Origin: Amorphophallus konjac
Lineage: Eukaryota; Streptophyta; Magnoliopsida; Alismatales; Araceae
DNA length: 64,000 nt
NCBI GenBank assembly: GCA_022559845.1
Contig: CM040118.1
Location: 158,430,331 to 158,494,330 of the forward strand
Reading direction: 5' to 3'
The notes beneath the pieces were generated by a model that had not been told where the DNA came from, did not search any database, and saw only the letters and a program-made list of their open reading frames with translations. How positions within the stretch are numbered: position 1 is the stretch's first letter; each line of letters begins with the position of its first letter. Made by a program: the position numbers and the translations under genes. Positions 10,863-22,561 of this stretch are shown here, piece by piece.

Positions 10863-12624
10863 GTCGGCCTGGCAGCTGAAGACAACAAGTGGTACCTCGA
10901 CAGTGGCTGCTCCAGGCACATGACAGGAGACCGATCCAAGTTCAGCAAGATAGAGATGAAGGTAGGGGGTCTGGTCAAGTTTGGAGGAAAGAACAAAGGT
11001 AAGATTATTGGAGTTGGTACAGTAGGTAAGTCTTCCACAAACTCCATTGAAAAAGCTCTACTTGTGGAAGGTCTTCAACACAACCTGATTAGCATTAGTC
11101 AGTTATGTGACAAGGGTCACAGGGTTGTGTTTGATGATAACTCATGCAAAATCTTTGAAATAAATTCTGATGTGGTTAAATTTGTAGCCAACAGGACTAA
11201 TAATGTCTACATGGTAGACCTAGATGAGGAATCTGAATCTAATATTTGTTTATCTGCCAATTCTGAAAATGATGCTTTTGAATGGCATAGACGTCTAGGT
11301 CATGCTAGCTTTACTACTTTAAATAAATTGGTCAAGCATGATTTAGTGAGAGGCATGCCTAGAATTAAATTCAATTCTATTTTTAAATCATGTGATGCAT
11401 GTGCTCTAGGCAAACAGACCAGGAATTCTTTCAAATTAAGATCTGAGCCATTGTCCTCTAGACCAATGGAACTCCTCCATATGGACCTCTTCGGTCCTAC
11501 TAAAACTCAGAGTCTTAATGGAAACAGGTTTGGCTATGTCATCATAGATGACTTCTCTAGATATTCATGGATCTTTTTCTTAGCAAATAAAAGTGATGCA
11601 TTTCAAAAGTTTAATCTATTTTTCAATAAGGTCAAACAAGAAGGAAAACACAAGATCTGTTCTATTCAATCTGACCATGGAGGTGAGTTTGAAAACTCCA
11701 TGTTTTCTGATCTTTGTGAAAGAGAGGGACTAACACACAAATTTTCTTCTCCCAGGACACCTGAACAGAATGGAATTGTGGAGAGAAGAAATAGAACTAT
11801 GGTGGAGATGGCCCAAACCATGCTAATTGAAAGTCAATTACCAAGGAGGTTTTGGGTAGAGGCGGCCAATACAGCAACTTACATAATCAACAGGGCCATG
11901 GTAAGACCCATTCACAAGAAAACACCCTATGAGCTTCTAAAAGGTAAGAAACCAAACTTGTTTCATTTCAAAAAATTTGGAGCAAAATGTTTTATTCACA
12001 ACAATGACAAGAAAGATTTAGACAAGTTTGAAGCTAAAAGCTCCCCTAGAATATTTTTGGGATATTCAGAAGTGTCTAGGGCATATAGGGTCTTTAACAT
12101 AACAGACAAAAAGGTTGAAGAGTCTCCTCACATTATTTTTAGTGAAAAGAAAGGTGTTTCTAACATTGAAAATTTTGACAGGGATTCCAATCACGATGGG
12201 GAATTCCTAGAAGACCAAGAAGAAGAGAAGACTCAGCCAAGTGGAACAGCAAATCCTCCCAACCAGGAAGAGCCAAGAGAAGCAGGTGAGTCTTCAATAA
12301 ATGTTAGATTTCTTAAAGATCATCCGATAGTTAATGTCATAGGCAATCCTGAAGATCCTCTCCGGACTAGGTCTCATTTTAGGAATGTGAATAATGAAGA
12401 CTTAATTGCTTTAGTCTCACAAATTGAACCCAAATCAATAGAAGAGGCCTTGGCTGATCAAGCTTGGGTCAATGCCATGTGTGAGGAATTGGGCCAGTTC
12501 GAAAGAAATAATGTCTGGAAACTTGTTCCAAGACCAGATAATGTCAATATCATAAGAACTAAGTGGGTATTCAAAAATAAAATGGATGAAGATGGAATCA
12601 TTTCTAGGAATAAGGCCAGATTAG
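10863..12624 (+). pseudogene. pol: C1 pol, first part (protease, integrase, start of RT)
   Basis: The frame opens just after a TAG (10860-10862) and is shifted relative to gag. It encodes the aspartic protease motif LDSGCSRHMTGD (near 10896), the HHCC integrase zinc domain with GHAS and CDACALGKQ (11280-11420), the integrase core with D, D and E in HMDLFG, SDHGGEF and PEQNGIVERR, and the N-terminal part of reverse transcriptase up to NKARL. Coding stops where N inserted (ATTAG at 12620-12624) and resumes in register after the second ATTAG. With N removed the domain order is standard Copia. Confidence 0.92.
12620..12624. repeat. N target-site duplication, left
   Basis: ATTAG precedes the TG of N and recurs at 22557-22561. 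Removing N plus one copy reconnects the Copia reverse transcriptase frame, which confirms the boundary. Confidence 0.95.
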
Positions 12625-12769
12625 TGTAGACAAGCCAAAATTGATACTATGTTGATTAAATCTCATGTCACCATATTAACACCCCAAAGTGAACTTCAAT
12701 ATTTCCATATTATGAAGTTTTTCTATTTTTATGTGTTTTTAGGCCATTTTGTAATTGTTTTTGTAATTC

Positions 12770-13090
12770 ACGACTCGTCGTAGGGCGTGTTTTAAATAAC
12801 GGCTTGGGCCGGGGCGTTTCTTAAAGAAAGGACGACTGATCCAAAAGGCGTCAGTTTCTGGACTTTTACAAATCCTACTCAAAATTAGAAAATAAGAATT
12901 AACGTCCCTCCATGGGTCGTGTTTTGAATTAACGCCTCTCTCTCAGGCGTCTCTTCATCATTTTCAAATAAAGAATGTTTTCATTACTAAAACTAAATCC
13001 ATGAATTGACGCCTTTGTCCCAATCGTGATTTTAATTAACGCCTTGTCCTAGGTTGTCAATTTTGAATAACACCTTTCCGTGGGTCATCT
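12770..13090 (+). repeat. ACGCC-GGCGT palindrome array in the N 5' LTR
   Basis: About seven pairs of RACGYC and GRCGT half-sites, mostly framed by AATT or TTAA, such as AACGCC with AGGCGTC near 12930-12950. Several pairs are imperfect. The same motif recurs in the 3' LTR, in the N leader and in N2. Confidence 0.65.
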
Positions 13091-13236
13091 TCCACCCTTC
13101 CGAGTCCTGCTTGAACATACCTTTCCTGGAGAGTTCCCTGCTATGTTTTGGTCACCAAGCTTGATTGGGGAAGTAGATACCTTGCCGTAGATGAGTCTTG
13201 CTTGTTCTTATCCCATCAGATCTGTGTTTTGCACCC

Positions 13237-13244
13237 TATAAATA
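13237..13244 (+). promoter_or_regulatory. N 5' LTR TATA box
   Basis: TATAAATA within CACCCTATAAATAGCCCC. The other LTR has TATAAGTA at 21826-21833 and N2 has TATAAATA at 61551-61558, all just before a GGGTTAGAA or GAGAGG-rich leader. Confidence 0.75.
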
Positions 13245-13967
13245 GCCCCTGGGTTGAGCTCGCACGAAGGGTTAGAAAGGGTTAGAAGAGGTTAGAGAAG
13301 GAGCAGAGCAGAGAAGAGCTTAGCAGAGCAACAGGTTAAGCAGAGAGTTTGTTTTTTTTACAGAAAGAAACAGATTGCTACTGTTTGATTGATTCTTCCT
13401 CCTTCCAGATACGGCATCCCACGGCCATCATCTTGGTTTTCTCTCCCTTTACTGTTGTCAGGAATAGTAGGGAGTTCTTTATGTTAGCTTATCTTATCAT
13501 CTCATCATCGTTCTTTTTTTTTTACGTTTGCATTAGCTTTGCATCACATCTCCTCTTTTCCCTAGTTCTCTTAGGGGTTTTAAAGAAACCAAAAGGTGCA
13601 CAATTCATGCTATTATTTCACCATCTTATTGAGGATTGATACTACACTTTGGTTAATCATATTTTATCTTTGGTTGTTTGTGATTTTTTTAAGGGTAATC
13701 AAAGAGAGAAACCCCCCTTCATCGGTCGGCCGGTAGAAGGAGGAGGAAGAAATCCACAATCATCCCGCATCCCTTTTCTCACTAGGTATTCGCGATCAAT
13801 TTCCTTTCTTTTTGAGGTAACCCCTCTGGCGATCACCCTTCATATAGCAATCTCTTGCTCCTTTAGTTTAGCTTTTCTTCATCCCCTTAGTCTCCCCCTT
13901 TGATATTCTTTCTTTCTTTTTTCTTCTTTTAATGTCGGTGTGACATCTTCTTCTTTAGGTGTTCACA

Positions 13968-15063
13968 AATTGGCGATCACGGTGGGACTTCCACTGTTTT
14001 TCTTTTGATTACCCCCTCCTATTGGCACCCACGTGTGCCCTTTCCTATTGGCACCCACGTGTGCCCCTCCCTTTGGTACCCACGGTACCCCTCCATTATG
14101 CCCCACGGGCACCCTCCATTGTGCCCCACGGGCACCCTCCATCGTCCACCACGGATTAGCCAGTTTGTGAACATCGCTGCTGTTTTCTTATTTAACGCCT
14201 TCCCTCAAGGCGTTTATCATAATTTAACGCCTTTACCCAAGGTGTCTTTCTATTATTTAACGCCTTCTACAAAGGCGCTATTCATCATACCTCTTGATTT
14301 GGTTTATCACTCCCTGAGAATTCACGCCCTTTGGTCTGGGCGTCCTTTGTTAATGCAGCGACTAGCATCAAGGCATCTTTTATTTTGAGCTTGTGCACTA
14401 TTTTCTTTTGACGCCCTCTGCCAGAGGCATCCTTTTCACAATCAGCGCCTCACACCAAGGCGCTTCTTCTGCACTATCGGTCATCACTTCACAGGTTAGC
14501 GGTAGCCCCCCTGTCGTTGCTTCTGCTTTTAGCGACTGCTGCTAAGTTGCTTCTTACCTGTGTGTTTACAGAAACCGGTTTGGTATGTCTATTCATGCTG
14601 GATTGATTTATATGTTCATCATCTGATTATACCTGTTTGATCTGATCATATTATTCTGCATTTTGTGGCATTTGTTTGAGAGACCTCCTCTCACTACACT
14701 AGGATTCCACACACCTTTCTTGGAATTGGAATAACCCTCCATTGAGCATTCCGTCTCTTTGGACCAGAAATTCCTTTTCCAAGATCTCCGTAAGTCCCTG
14801 CACCCATGGATTCCCTCACGGAGGCTGGGCAGGTTGTACCTTGAAGTTCCCCAGGTTTAGTTGGCCTATGCGTGGTGAGAGAGTGTTCCTAGTTGGCATC
14901 GAAGTGAACTTACATTGAAACTAGGTTCCTCCCTTGTGTGAATCACCCCAAAGTTTGTTAAAAATCATTAATTCACCAAGGTTCAAATAAATAAAAATCA
15001 ACGGTAACCATTCCAACTTGTGTGCTTCTTTGTAAATTATTTTGCTTGAACTTTGATTGCATA
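13968..15063 (+). other. N leader with palindromes, no gene
   Basis: The untranslated leader between LTR and gag-like frame. It holds GCACCCACGTGTGCCC repeats (14020-14130) and a second ACGCC/GGCGT palindrome array (14180-14470), including AACGCC with AGGCG at 14258-14280. The rest to 15063 shows no coding signature. Confidence 0.6.
13971..13988 (+). other. N primer binding site candidate
   Basis: TGGCGATCACGGTGGGAC lies three bases after the 5' LTR. A TGGCGAYCACGGTGGG site is the kind used by Tat-type Ty3 elements, but I have not matched it to a particular tRNA. Confidence 0.6.
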
Positions 15064-16155
15064 ATGGCTTACCTTGATAGACAAAATAACATGTTTAATC
15101 TTAATTATGTTCATGAGGATGTACAACCTAACACATCCTATACTCCTCAATCTTAACATGTTCATCATAATTCTCACCATATTTTCAAGGGACCACGCCC
15201 TCATTCTTATGGTGTTGCCCGGCCCATGGGCAATGTCCAATCTCATGGTCCCTCGCCTCAATCGCAAGCCACTATTCCTTCGAGACCGCCTCCTCCCAAC
15301 GACGAGAAGGTCTCTCAAATCATCCGTGGACTAGATCATTTCACCCCTCAACAAATCTGAGCCCTTAAGGCCGTTGCTGAGGGTACACATCCTTCGTCCA
15401 CGCATACTCCTATTCGGGTGGCCCATCACCCGCCTCCTTCGTCCATGCATACTCCTATTCGGGTGGCCCATCACCCGCCTCCTTCATCAACACCTATTCC
15501 TATTCGGGTGGCCCATCACCCACCTCCTTCGTCCATGCATACTCCCATTTGGGTGGCCCATCACCCGTCTCCTTCATCCACACCTACTCCTCGGGTAGCC
15601 CATCACCCGCCTCCTTCTATTTCTCACCCTTCACGGCCCCAAGGTCCATTTATTCCTTGTAATCTGGCCCGTCCGAGTCCTTTAGCGGGTCGGCCTATTA
15701 ACCCTCCCCCACGGCCGTCATATCAAGCCACCCCTCCAAGGAAATCTTGCCAACCTTCTGTTGCTCATGTTACACCCTTCCAGCAAAGCCTCTTTGATAG
15801 ACTTGCTTCCATGGAGGAACAACTTAAGAGGCTCACCAGCCCGCAGCCCGCTCCTCCTCCTTCTCAAGTCAATCCTCTTCATGATCTCATGAATAACATC
15901 GCTAAGATAGATAAAAATTGGAAGGAGATAAGAGCGAATGGCATCAATGATATATGTGAGCGAGAAGATGTTACAAGTTCTGTGGATGCCGTCCGCCCTC
16001 CACTCATCCGCACTGCGCATTTACATGGCTCTCCGCCTCCATACACATATTCGCCTCCTCAAAATTCCCCACAACACCATACTCCACCACTTATCATTTC
16101 GCCTCCACCACGGCATTCGCTAAATTTCTTTAATGATGAAGAGTTGGAGATTTGA
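15064..16155 (+). pseudogene. N gag-like proline-rich frame, first part
   Basis: ATG at 15064 opens MAYLDRQNNMFN. TAA (15154-15156) and TGA (15358-15360) interrupt the frame, which continues to 16155. A tandem repeat at 15370-15610 (about five units of about 48 bases coding IRVAHHPPPSS) is followed by a stretch with MEEQLKRL and INDICEREDV. No zinc knuckle or retroviral domain is recognisable. Position after the primer site makes a gag-derived protein likely. It may be structural or may no longer be translated. Confidence 0.5.
15370..15610 (+). repeat. coding tandem repeat, about 48 bp unit
   Basis: About five copies of a unit including TTCGGGTGGCCCATCACCC. They encode repeated VAHHPPPSS blocks and keep the reading frame, so they expanded while the frame was coding. 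Confidence 0.8.
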
Positions 16156-17761
16156 AGCTCCTCGGGATGCACCCCTTCCGAGTTTCCTTCGCCGTCCTCT
16201 TCCTCCACTGCCAGAAGACCCCTATGCTCAGGACTATGCCACAGTCCCCGATCCAACCCCCATTTATGAGACCTCTTGGTGTTACGATGACGGGTCGACA
16301 TTCCAATCACCCATACCGCCGCATCATGAGTCTCATCCTATCCCTAACACCTCTCACCCCATGCAGCATTTTCAACGCACTAAACCTTCACCTCCCGTAA
16401 CCACACCAATATCCTCCATTCCATCGGCCTCCGTCGAGCCTCCATCACCCTCCACTACGCCGGTCTCTGCCGAGCCTTCTATTACTCCTCCTCTTTGTTC
16501 GCCACCTCAACCCTCCATTATCCCTTTAACCCCAAAACCCACTATGCCTATAACCCCTACTCCACTACTTAACCCTTCACCCTTACCCGTGGCTAATCCT
16601 GAGCAGGATCCATCCCTTTTTGCACTCGAGCCGACCCCGACTGCTTCCAAGCAAAGGGGGAAGCTCGACGTGTTTGAACCTCCACTTCCACCCATCCTTT
16701 CTCCAACACTTTCCATTACACCATCACCATCTATGGAGCCTTCCGCCTCCGCTTCACCCCCCTTTACTACTCAGAACGGGCATCCTTCTGTAAGTACTTG
16801 TACCGAAGATGATCAAGAGCCGGGCAAGAAGGATTTGGCCACGGCCGAGCTATTCAAGATGCAAGAGTTTATATGCCGGATGCCAATCCGTGTTGTCGTG
16901 CCAAGCATGGTCGAAGAGGCCAAGTCCCCGCCACTGCTCACTAAAAGAGAATGTCAAGCTTTGATGCCGTGTAGGCTTGTGCCCAGAGGCCAGACAGGGC
17001 ACCCCTTGTTCCAACTTTCAAATCTTGAACCTTTTCTTCCATACAAGGGGCGAATGCCTATTCTGTTCAACATTCTTTATATGTCACAATCACTGGGCAT
17101 GGCGATGCTTCCTATCCCAACTCTTCAAGTCCCTCGCATTATTGCTTCTCCAAGGGAGTTGTCATTCACTATTGAAGCTTCATCATGGGCTCTTGCTTTA
17201 TCCATTGGGCCAATTGGCTATACACTTTCACTGCCATGGAGGGGCGGTTATCTTGGTGCTAAGGGGCCTTCCACTATTCTACCCACCTTCCATTCAACGC
17301 CATCCATATTCTCGTCTATCACCGATTCTTCATGGGCCGCTCCATGGTTAAGGAGGAGGATCTCATCCTCTCGCCCTTCATGTTCTCTACATTCTTTGCA
17401 TCCATCGCATCCGTTGCATTGCATCCACATGCATTGGCACTTCTTCTTTCCCGGGTTTCAAAGCTCGTATCTTCCCCGCCTTCCTGAACCTCCGGATCCC
17501 CCACGTTTCCTATATCTTCGCCTCTATCTTCGGGATCTCCAGGTCCCCTTACACTCGCCGGGCATTGTGCCCCCTCCGATCTTCCCTCAGGGCACCACGC
17601 CCCTTTCCAACTATTACATCCGCACTCCCCGGATTTCTCTCCCATCCTGCTTGGGCATCGCGTCCCATGGTATTTGCTTCCTCCGGAACCTCCGAATCTT
17701 TCTCTTTGGGCATCGCGCCCCTGTACACCCTCAAGTATGGATCTTCTGGGCTTCTTACTGA
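16133..17761 (+). pseudogene. N proline/serine-rich frame, second part
   Basis: A 542-codon frame in a different phase overlaps the previous one by 23 bases, so one frameshift joins them. It has a long Pro/Ser/Thr-rich region (16140-16790), then a less biased stretch around KKDLATAELFKMQEF and RMPIRVVVPSMVEEA (16825-16930), then dissolves into the GGGCA-CGCCC repeats after about 17550. I recognise no enzyme domain. Confidence 0.4.
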
Positions 17762-18340
17762 TTCTCCCTGGGCATCGTGTCCCACGGTATTTGCTTCCTC
17801 CAGAACCTCCGGACCTCCCTTTTAGGGCATCGCGCCCCTCTACACCTCCATATCCGGATCCTCCAGATTCCTCTCCCGTCCTCCCTGGGCACAACGCCCC
17901 ATGGTGTCTTCCACCTCTGGATTTCTTATCCCCTCTCCTAGAGCATCACATCCCTTCTTTCGCTATCCCTCCGGAACCTCTGGACCCTCCTGACCCTTTT
18001 CATCCACTCTTCCCGGGGTACCGCGTCCCTCGGCATCTTCATCTTCCGGAACCTTCGGACCCTCCATCTTTCTTCCGATTTGTCTTCTTACTTCATTTTC
18101 TTCCTCCTCTTCCATCATCTTTTCCCTATTTCTTCCCTCGGCACCGCGTCCCTCGATATCTTATCCCACTAGAGCCTCCGGACCCTTTTTCCCTTCATGA
18201 TTCTCCTCCTCTGCCTCCAGACCCTCCGGATCCGCCTCTTTCCATCTATCAATTTCTTCTTCTAATTCCTCCTGATCTCGGGTCTGACCCAACTTCTTCC
18301 ACGTCCACTGCCTTGGGCATCTGCCCTTTCTCCCACTGCT
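17540..18340 (+). repeat. GGGCATCGCGYCCC micro-repeat array in N
   Basis: About ten to twelve units of 50-65 bases alternate a short palindrome (GGGCATCGCGCCC, GGGCACCACGCCC, GGGCATCGCGTCCC) with CTCCGGAACCTCCGGAYCC. The second segment contains its own palindrome (TCCGGA). Long proline-rich frames across it are repeat-driven. Confidence 0.75.
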
Positions 18341-18372
18341 TCCGAGGCTTTAGTCCTCACTCCTCCTTCTAA

Positions 18373-21213
18373 TTCTCTTCTCCTTCTGTAGACTGTTCCA
18401 TGTGATCAGGGTCTCTGCGCCTTAGTGAGGGAGTTCTAGCCCTCGCCTCTCTTCCTTTTCTCCTTATTCATCTGAGTCTGGTCTTGGCACCACTCCTTCT
18501 TGTTAAGCCACTTCCAAATTCTTTGCTTCCAATCCTTTTATCTGCCTAAGAGGACTATCCCACGATGATCAACCCCGCCTCTCGCGGCAGCTGCTTCAAC
18601 AAAGATCGCAAGGTAATATGTTGACGTAAGTAAGCATTTTTATGATATCATTTTCTCATTGCTTCACGCATGATTTTCAAAGTGAAGTGCTTCTTAACAT
18701 GATTAAGAGTGATATTTTAAGCCTTTATCCTAGGAATTTATCTTTATTGAACTTCATCTTTAAAAAAAAAAATTGAAAAGAGTCTTTAGGCTTGCTATGC
18801 AACACTTTGGTTATAAGAACCCCGTGTTGGGAATTCAACATTCTCTCCCCGCTTGTTAAGAGCAACCCTTAGCTGGGCACCGCACACACTTCACGGCGTC
18901 CTTAGCTGGCTCCTTTGATAAAACACCGTTGCTACTTTGGCCATGCCATGAGTATATCTGAAAGTCTTTTCTCTTCTTTGCTCGGCCGAATGCAGGGGCA
19001 AGAGGTTAACGGATGAGATGACCAACCTAGGTAATGCCTAATACGAGAGAAGTCTCAAATAGGGGCAGTCTTGACCCAAACTAAAATTAAATTCCATGAT
19101 ACATCTAGCCAAAAAGGGCTATTATGAAAAATCAAGTCAAAATTTCGATAAATGCAAAATTATGAATTATGGCATGTCAAGAGAGGCAAAGTCCCCGTAG
19201 GGAAAACCCTGGTCGTATGCATGTCAAGGGTCTAAAAATCAAAGGCATAAAGCCCCGGCACAACAGACTACGTCTTTGAGGGGTAATACCCCGGAAGGAA
19301 TTCAAGTCCCGATATCTCCCATCCTGTATAAAGCTTATCTCCAATTGTTCTTCTCTTCTCCCTCTAAGACCGAATGTTTCTCAGGTATGGCCTTGGTAGG
19401 GGCATAGTTAACCATGGATAGTCGGCTGTAGGGCGCCAGCGTTAAATGCACGCCCGACTTAGGGCAGTTTTTAGCGAAAAGGGAAGGAACGAGGACCCCT
19501 AGCCAGTGGTTCAAAAATACCCTTTGATGCTGCATTAACAAAGCCTAAACCAAAATCCAAAAAAAAAATTGAATATTTCCGGATCAAAATCCAAAAAATT
19601 GAATATTTCCTGATCAAAATCCAAAAAAAAAAATGAATGTTTTTAAAAATTCATAAAAAATTTAAATATTTTCTAAAAATCCACATAAAAATTTGAATAT
19701 CTTTTTAAACTCATAAAAATTTGCATATTCTAAAATCTAAAAAAATTGCATTGTATTTTCTGATGGTGTTTTTGCAGGAACAATAATTTTGTAAAGGATC
19801 AAGAGCATAGGATGTGTCCTCTCCCTTCACCGCTATCAATCTTTTGATTCTTCCCAGTATCATCATGATTCGTCACTATGGACACTCCTGATTATCATCT
19901 CTCTATACTGGGCATTACTTGATTCTAATCATCCAATCTCAATCTCCCAAAATCTTTTAATAAACTCATGTTGATTTCACTTGATCACTCTCCCATTGGG
20001 CATTACTTGATCCTGATCATCCAATCTCAATCTCACATGCCAAGATTGTCATCCTCATGACAAACAACAAACAATGATGCTTTGCAATGCTATGTTTCAA
20101 CTCATGCTATTCATGCTAAACATACTTCGCTTTACTAATACATGCTTGAATGCTATCCACACCAAACTTTGATTGCTTTGATTGCTTATTGATGTTTTGA
20201 TTCATGCTATACTGGCTATGCTTAAATGCCTTATTCATTGCTTGTTATTTATATCTTGGCTAATGAAAGTTTGAGCGCAGGATAAGAAGCTCTTAGTCCC
20301 ACTGATTGGGCATCACCATCCAAGCCCCACGGTGTTTGCACATTATTCCATCTCAGTTCCCCCATGCTTATTGCTATCACCATCTTCTTGTATGCATTTT
20401 TACTATACATTACATACGCTACTAGATTATATCGAGGACCTTGTGGCTTTGGTAAACCTGGAATTTGAGTTCCCCTTCATCAAAAACAGTGATAAATCCA
20501 GGAAAATCTTGATCACACGGATAGGCCGTTGAGTCATTCAAGGTCTGGGACGATGGTTCCACTTTCTAGGTTGATGCGCAGACAAACGGGCTTCGGCTTA
20601 GTGTCAGCTCGGAGATCTGGATTCTTGACCAAATCTAGATGGCTTGGCAATATTATCCTTGATTATTTTATATTTTTAGTTTGTTTTAGTTTTTCTTTTA
20701 GCCCAGCATGCATCATGTAGGACTTTGAGCTTAATGATGAAAATCTTCATATTACGACAATAATGAAGGTCACCCGCTCTTGATTGAGTTGACATGAGAT
20801 ATTCCACTCCAAATCAAGTACTTTATTCTCTCTGAAACCGCTCAGGCTAGTTCCTTGAAAGCGTCCCTTTGTTGGGTCTTTATCTCCATTCACTTTAATT
20901 TTCTGTAAATCCACCTTGGTTGTAGCACGTCCACATTGGCTGGTAACTGCTCTCCAAAGGTGCCTCCCTGTCGTGCCCTCACATTTTATTTATTTAGTTT
21001 AGTCTCCTTCATCCAGCCAATCGATGCTTTCTTGGAATCACCCGGAGTTGTTTCACTAAGAATCTTGGAAAAAATTTTAACGCTTAGTGTCAGAGTCATG
21101 TCACATCACACCTTGGCATCTACTTATCAGTTCATTCCACTTCATTTTTCTTGTTGCACTTTCACTTCATTTTGTCTCACTCCTTTGCAAAGCAGACGCC
21201 AAGGTGGGACAGC
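18373..21213 (+). other. N 3' internal region, no gene recognised
   Basis: About 2.8 kb without a supportable frame. 19550-19750 is A-rich with repeated AAAATCCAAAAA and TTGAATATTTCC. 20380-21213 is shared with N2 (60130-60961). The last bases, AAGGTGGGACAGC (21201-21213), are the purine-rich tract priming plus-strand DNA, also seen as AAGGTGGGGTAGC before the N2 LTR. Confidence 0.6.
21201..21213 (+). other. N polypurine tract
   Basis: AAGGTGGGACAGC immediately before TGTAGACACG of the 3' LTR, with the matching tract in the relative N2 at 60949-60961. Confidence 0.75.
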
Positions 21214-22556
21214 TGTAGACACGCCAAAATTGATACTATGTTGATTAAATCTCATGTCACCATATTAACACCCCAAAGTGAACTTCAATATTTCCATAAT
21301 ATGAAGTTTTTCTATTTTTGTGTGTTTTTAGGCCATTTTCTAATTGTTTTTGTAATTCACGACTCGTCGTAGGGCGTGTTTTAAATAACGGCTTGGGCCG
21401 GGACGTTTCTCAAAGAAAGGACGACTGATCCAAAAGGCGTCAGTCTCTAGACTTTTACAAATCCTACTCAAAATTAGAAAATAAGAATTAACGTCTCTCC
21501 ATGGGTCGTGTTTTGAATTAACGCCTCTCTCTCAGGCGTCTCTTCATCATTTTCAAATAAAGAATGTTTTCATTACTAAAACTAAATCCATGAATTGACG
21601 CCTTTGTCCCAGTCATGATTTTAATTAACGCCTTGTCCCAGGTTGTCAATTTTGAATAACGCCTTTCCGTGGGTCGTCTTCCACCCTTCCAAGTCCTGCT
21701 TGAACATACCTTTCCTGGAGAGTTCCCTGCTATGTTTTGGTCACCATGATCGATTGGGGAAGTAGAGACCTTGCCGTAGATGAGTCTTGCCTGTTCTTAT
21801 CCCATCAGATCTGTGTTTTGCACCCTATAAGTAGCCCCTAGGTTGAGCTCGCACAAAGGGTTAGAAAGGGTTAGAAGAGGTTAGAGAAGGAGCAGAGCAG
21901 AGAAGAGCTTAGCAGAGCAACAGGTTAAGCAGAGAGTTTGTTTTTTTTACAGAAAGAAACAGATTGCTGCTGTTTGATTGATTCTTCCTCCTTCCGGATA
22001 CGGCATCCCACGCCATCATCTTGGTTTTCTGTCCCTTTACTGTTGTCAAGAACAGTAGGGAGTTCTTTATGTTAGCTTATCTTATCATCTCATCATCGTT
22101 CTTTTTTTTTTTACGTTTGCATTAGCTTTGCATCACATCTCCTCTTTTCCCTAGTTCTCTTAGGGGTTTTAAAGAAACCAAAAGGTGCACAATTCATGCT
22201 ATTATTTCACCATCTTATTGAGGATTGATACTACACTTTGGCTAATCATATTTTATCTTTGGTTGTTTGTGATTTGTTTTAGGGTAATCAAAGAGAGAAA
22301 CCCCCCTTCATCGGCCGGCCGGTAGAAGGAGGAGGAAGAAATCCACAATCATCCCGCATCCCTTTTCTCACCAGGTATTTGCGATCAATTTCCCTTCTTT
22401 TTGAGGTAACCCCTCTGGCGATCACCCTCCATATAGCAATCTCTTGCTCTTTTAGTTTAGCTTTTCTTCATCCCCTTAGTCTCCCCCTTTGATATTCTTT
22501 CTTTCTTTTTTCTTCTTTTAATGTCGGTGTGACATCTTCTTCTTTAGGTGTTCACA
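21214..22556 (+). repeat. N 3' LTR
   Basis: 1343 bases from TGTAGACACG to GTTCACA, nearly identical to 12625-13967. It ends directly at the second ATTAG. TATA-like TATAAGTA is at 21826-21833 and the palindrome array at 21360-21680. Confidence 0.94.
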
Positions 22557-22561
22557 ATTAG
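22557..22561. repeat. N target-site duplication, right
   Basis: ATTAG, exact repeat of 12620-12624. Copia coding resumes within it. Confidence 0.95.

Larger units (their letters stand above)
12625..13967 (+). repeat. N 5' LTR
   Basis: Runs from TGTAGACAAG to GTTCACA, 1343 bases, same length as 21214-22556. Contents in order: palindrome array of ACGCC/GGCGT motifs (12770-13090), TATA box (13237), a leader with GGGTTAGAA repeats and GAGCAGAG runs, then a T-rich half. Confidence 0.94.
12625..22556 (+). mobile_element. N: non-autonomous LTR retrotransposon nested in C1
   Basis: A 9932-bp element with two 1343-bp LTRs, TG/CA ends and ATTAG duplications. The internal region has a primer-site candidate at 13971, a proline-rich gag-like frame (15064-17761) and a purine-rich tract before the 3' LTR, but no protease, reverse transcriptase or integrase. 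It would need enzymes from a relative. The relative N2 lies at 57650-62332. Equal LTR lengths with few differences suggest a recent insertion. A Tat-type Ty3 relationship is inferred from N2's antisense gene, not shown by domains in N. Confidence 0.92.

Noticed and set aside
10830..10866. Spliced or programmed-frameshift gag-pol junction in C1
   Set aside because: TTATTTGTGTAG could be an acceptor and pol is in another phase, but without transcripts or other copies, decay is equally likely.
16133..18372. Extensin-like or other proline-rich host protein
   Set aside because: The frames lie fully within N between its LTRs, and the proline content comes from tandem repeats.
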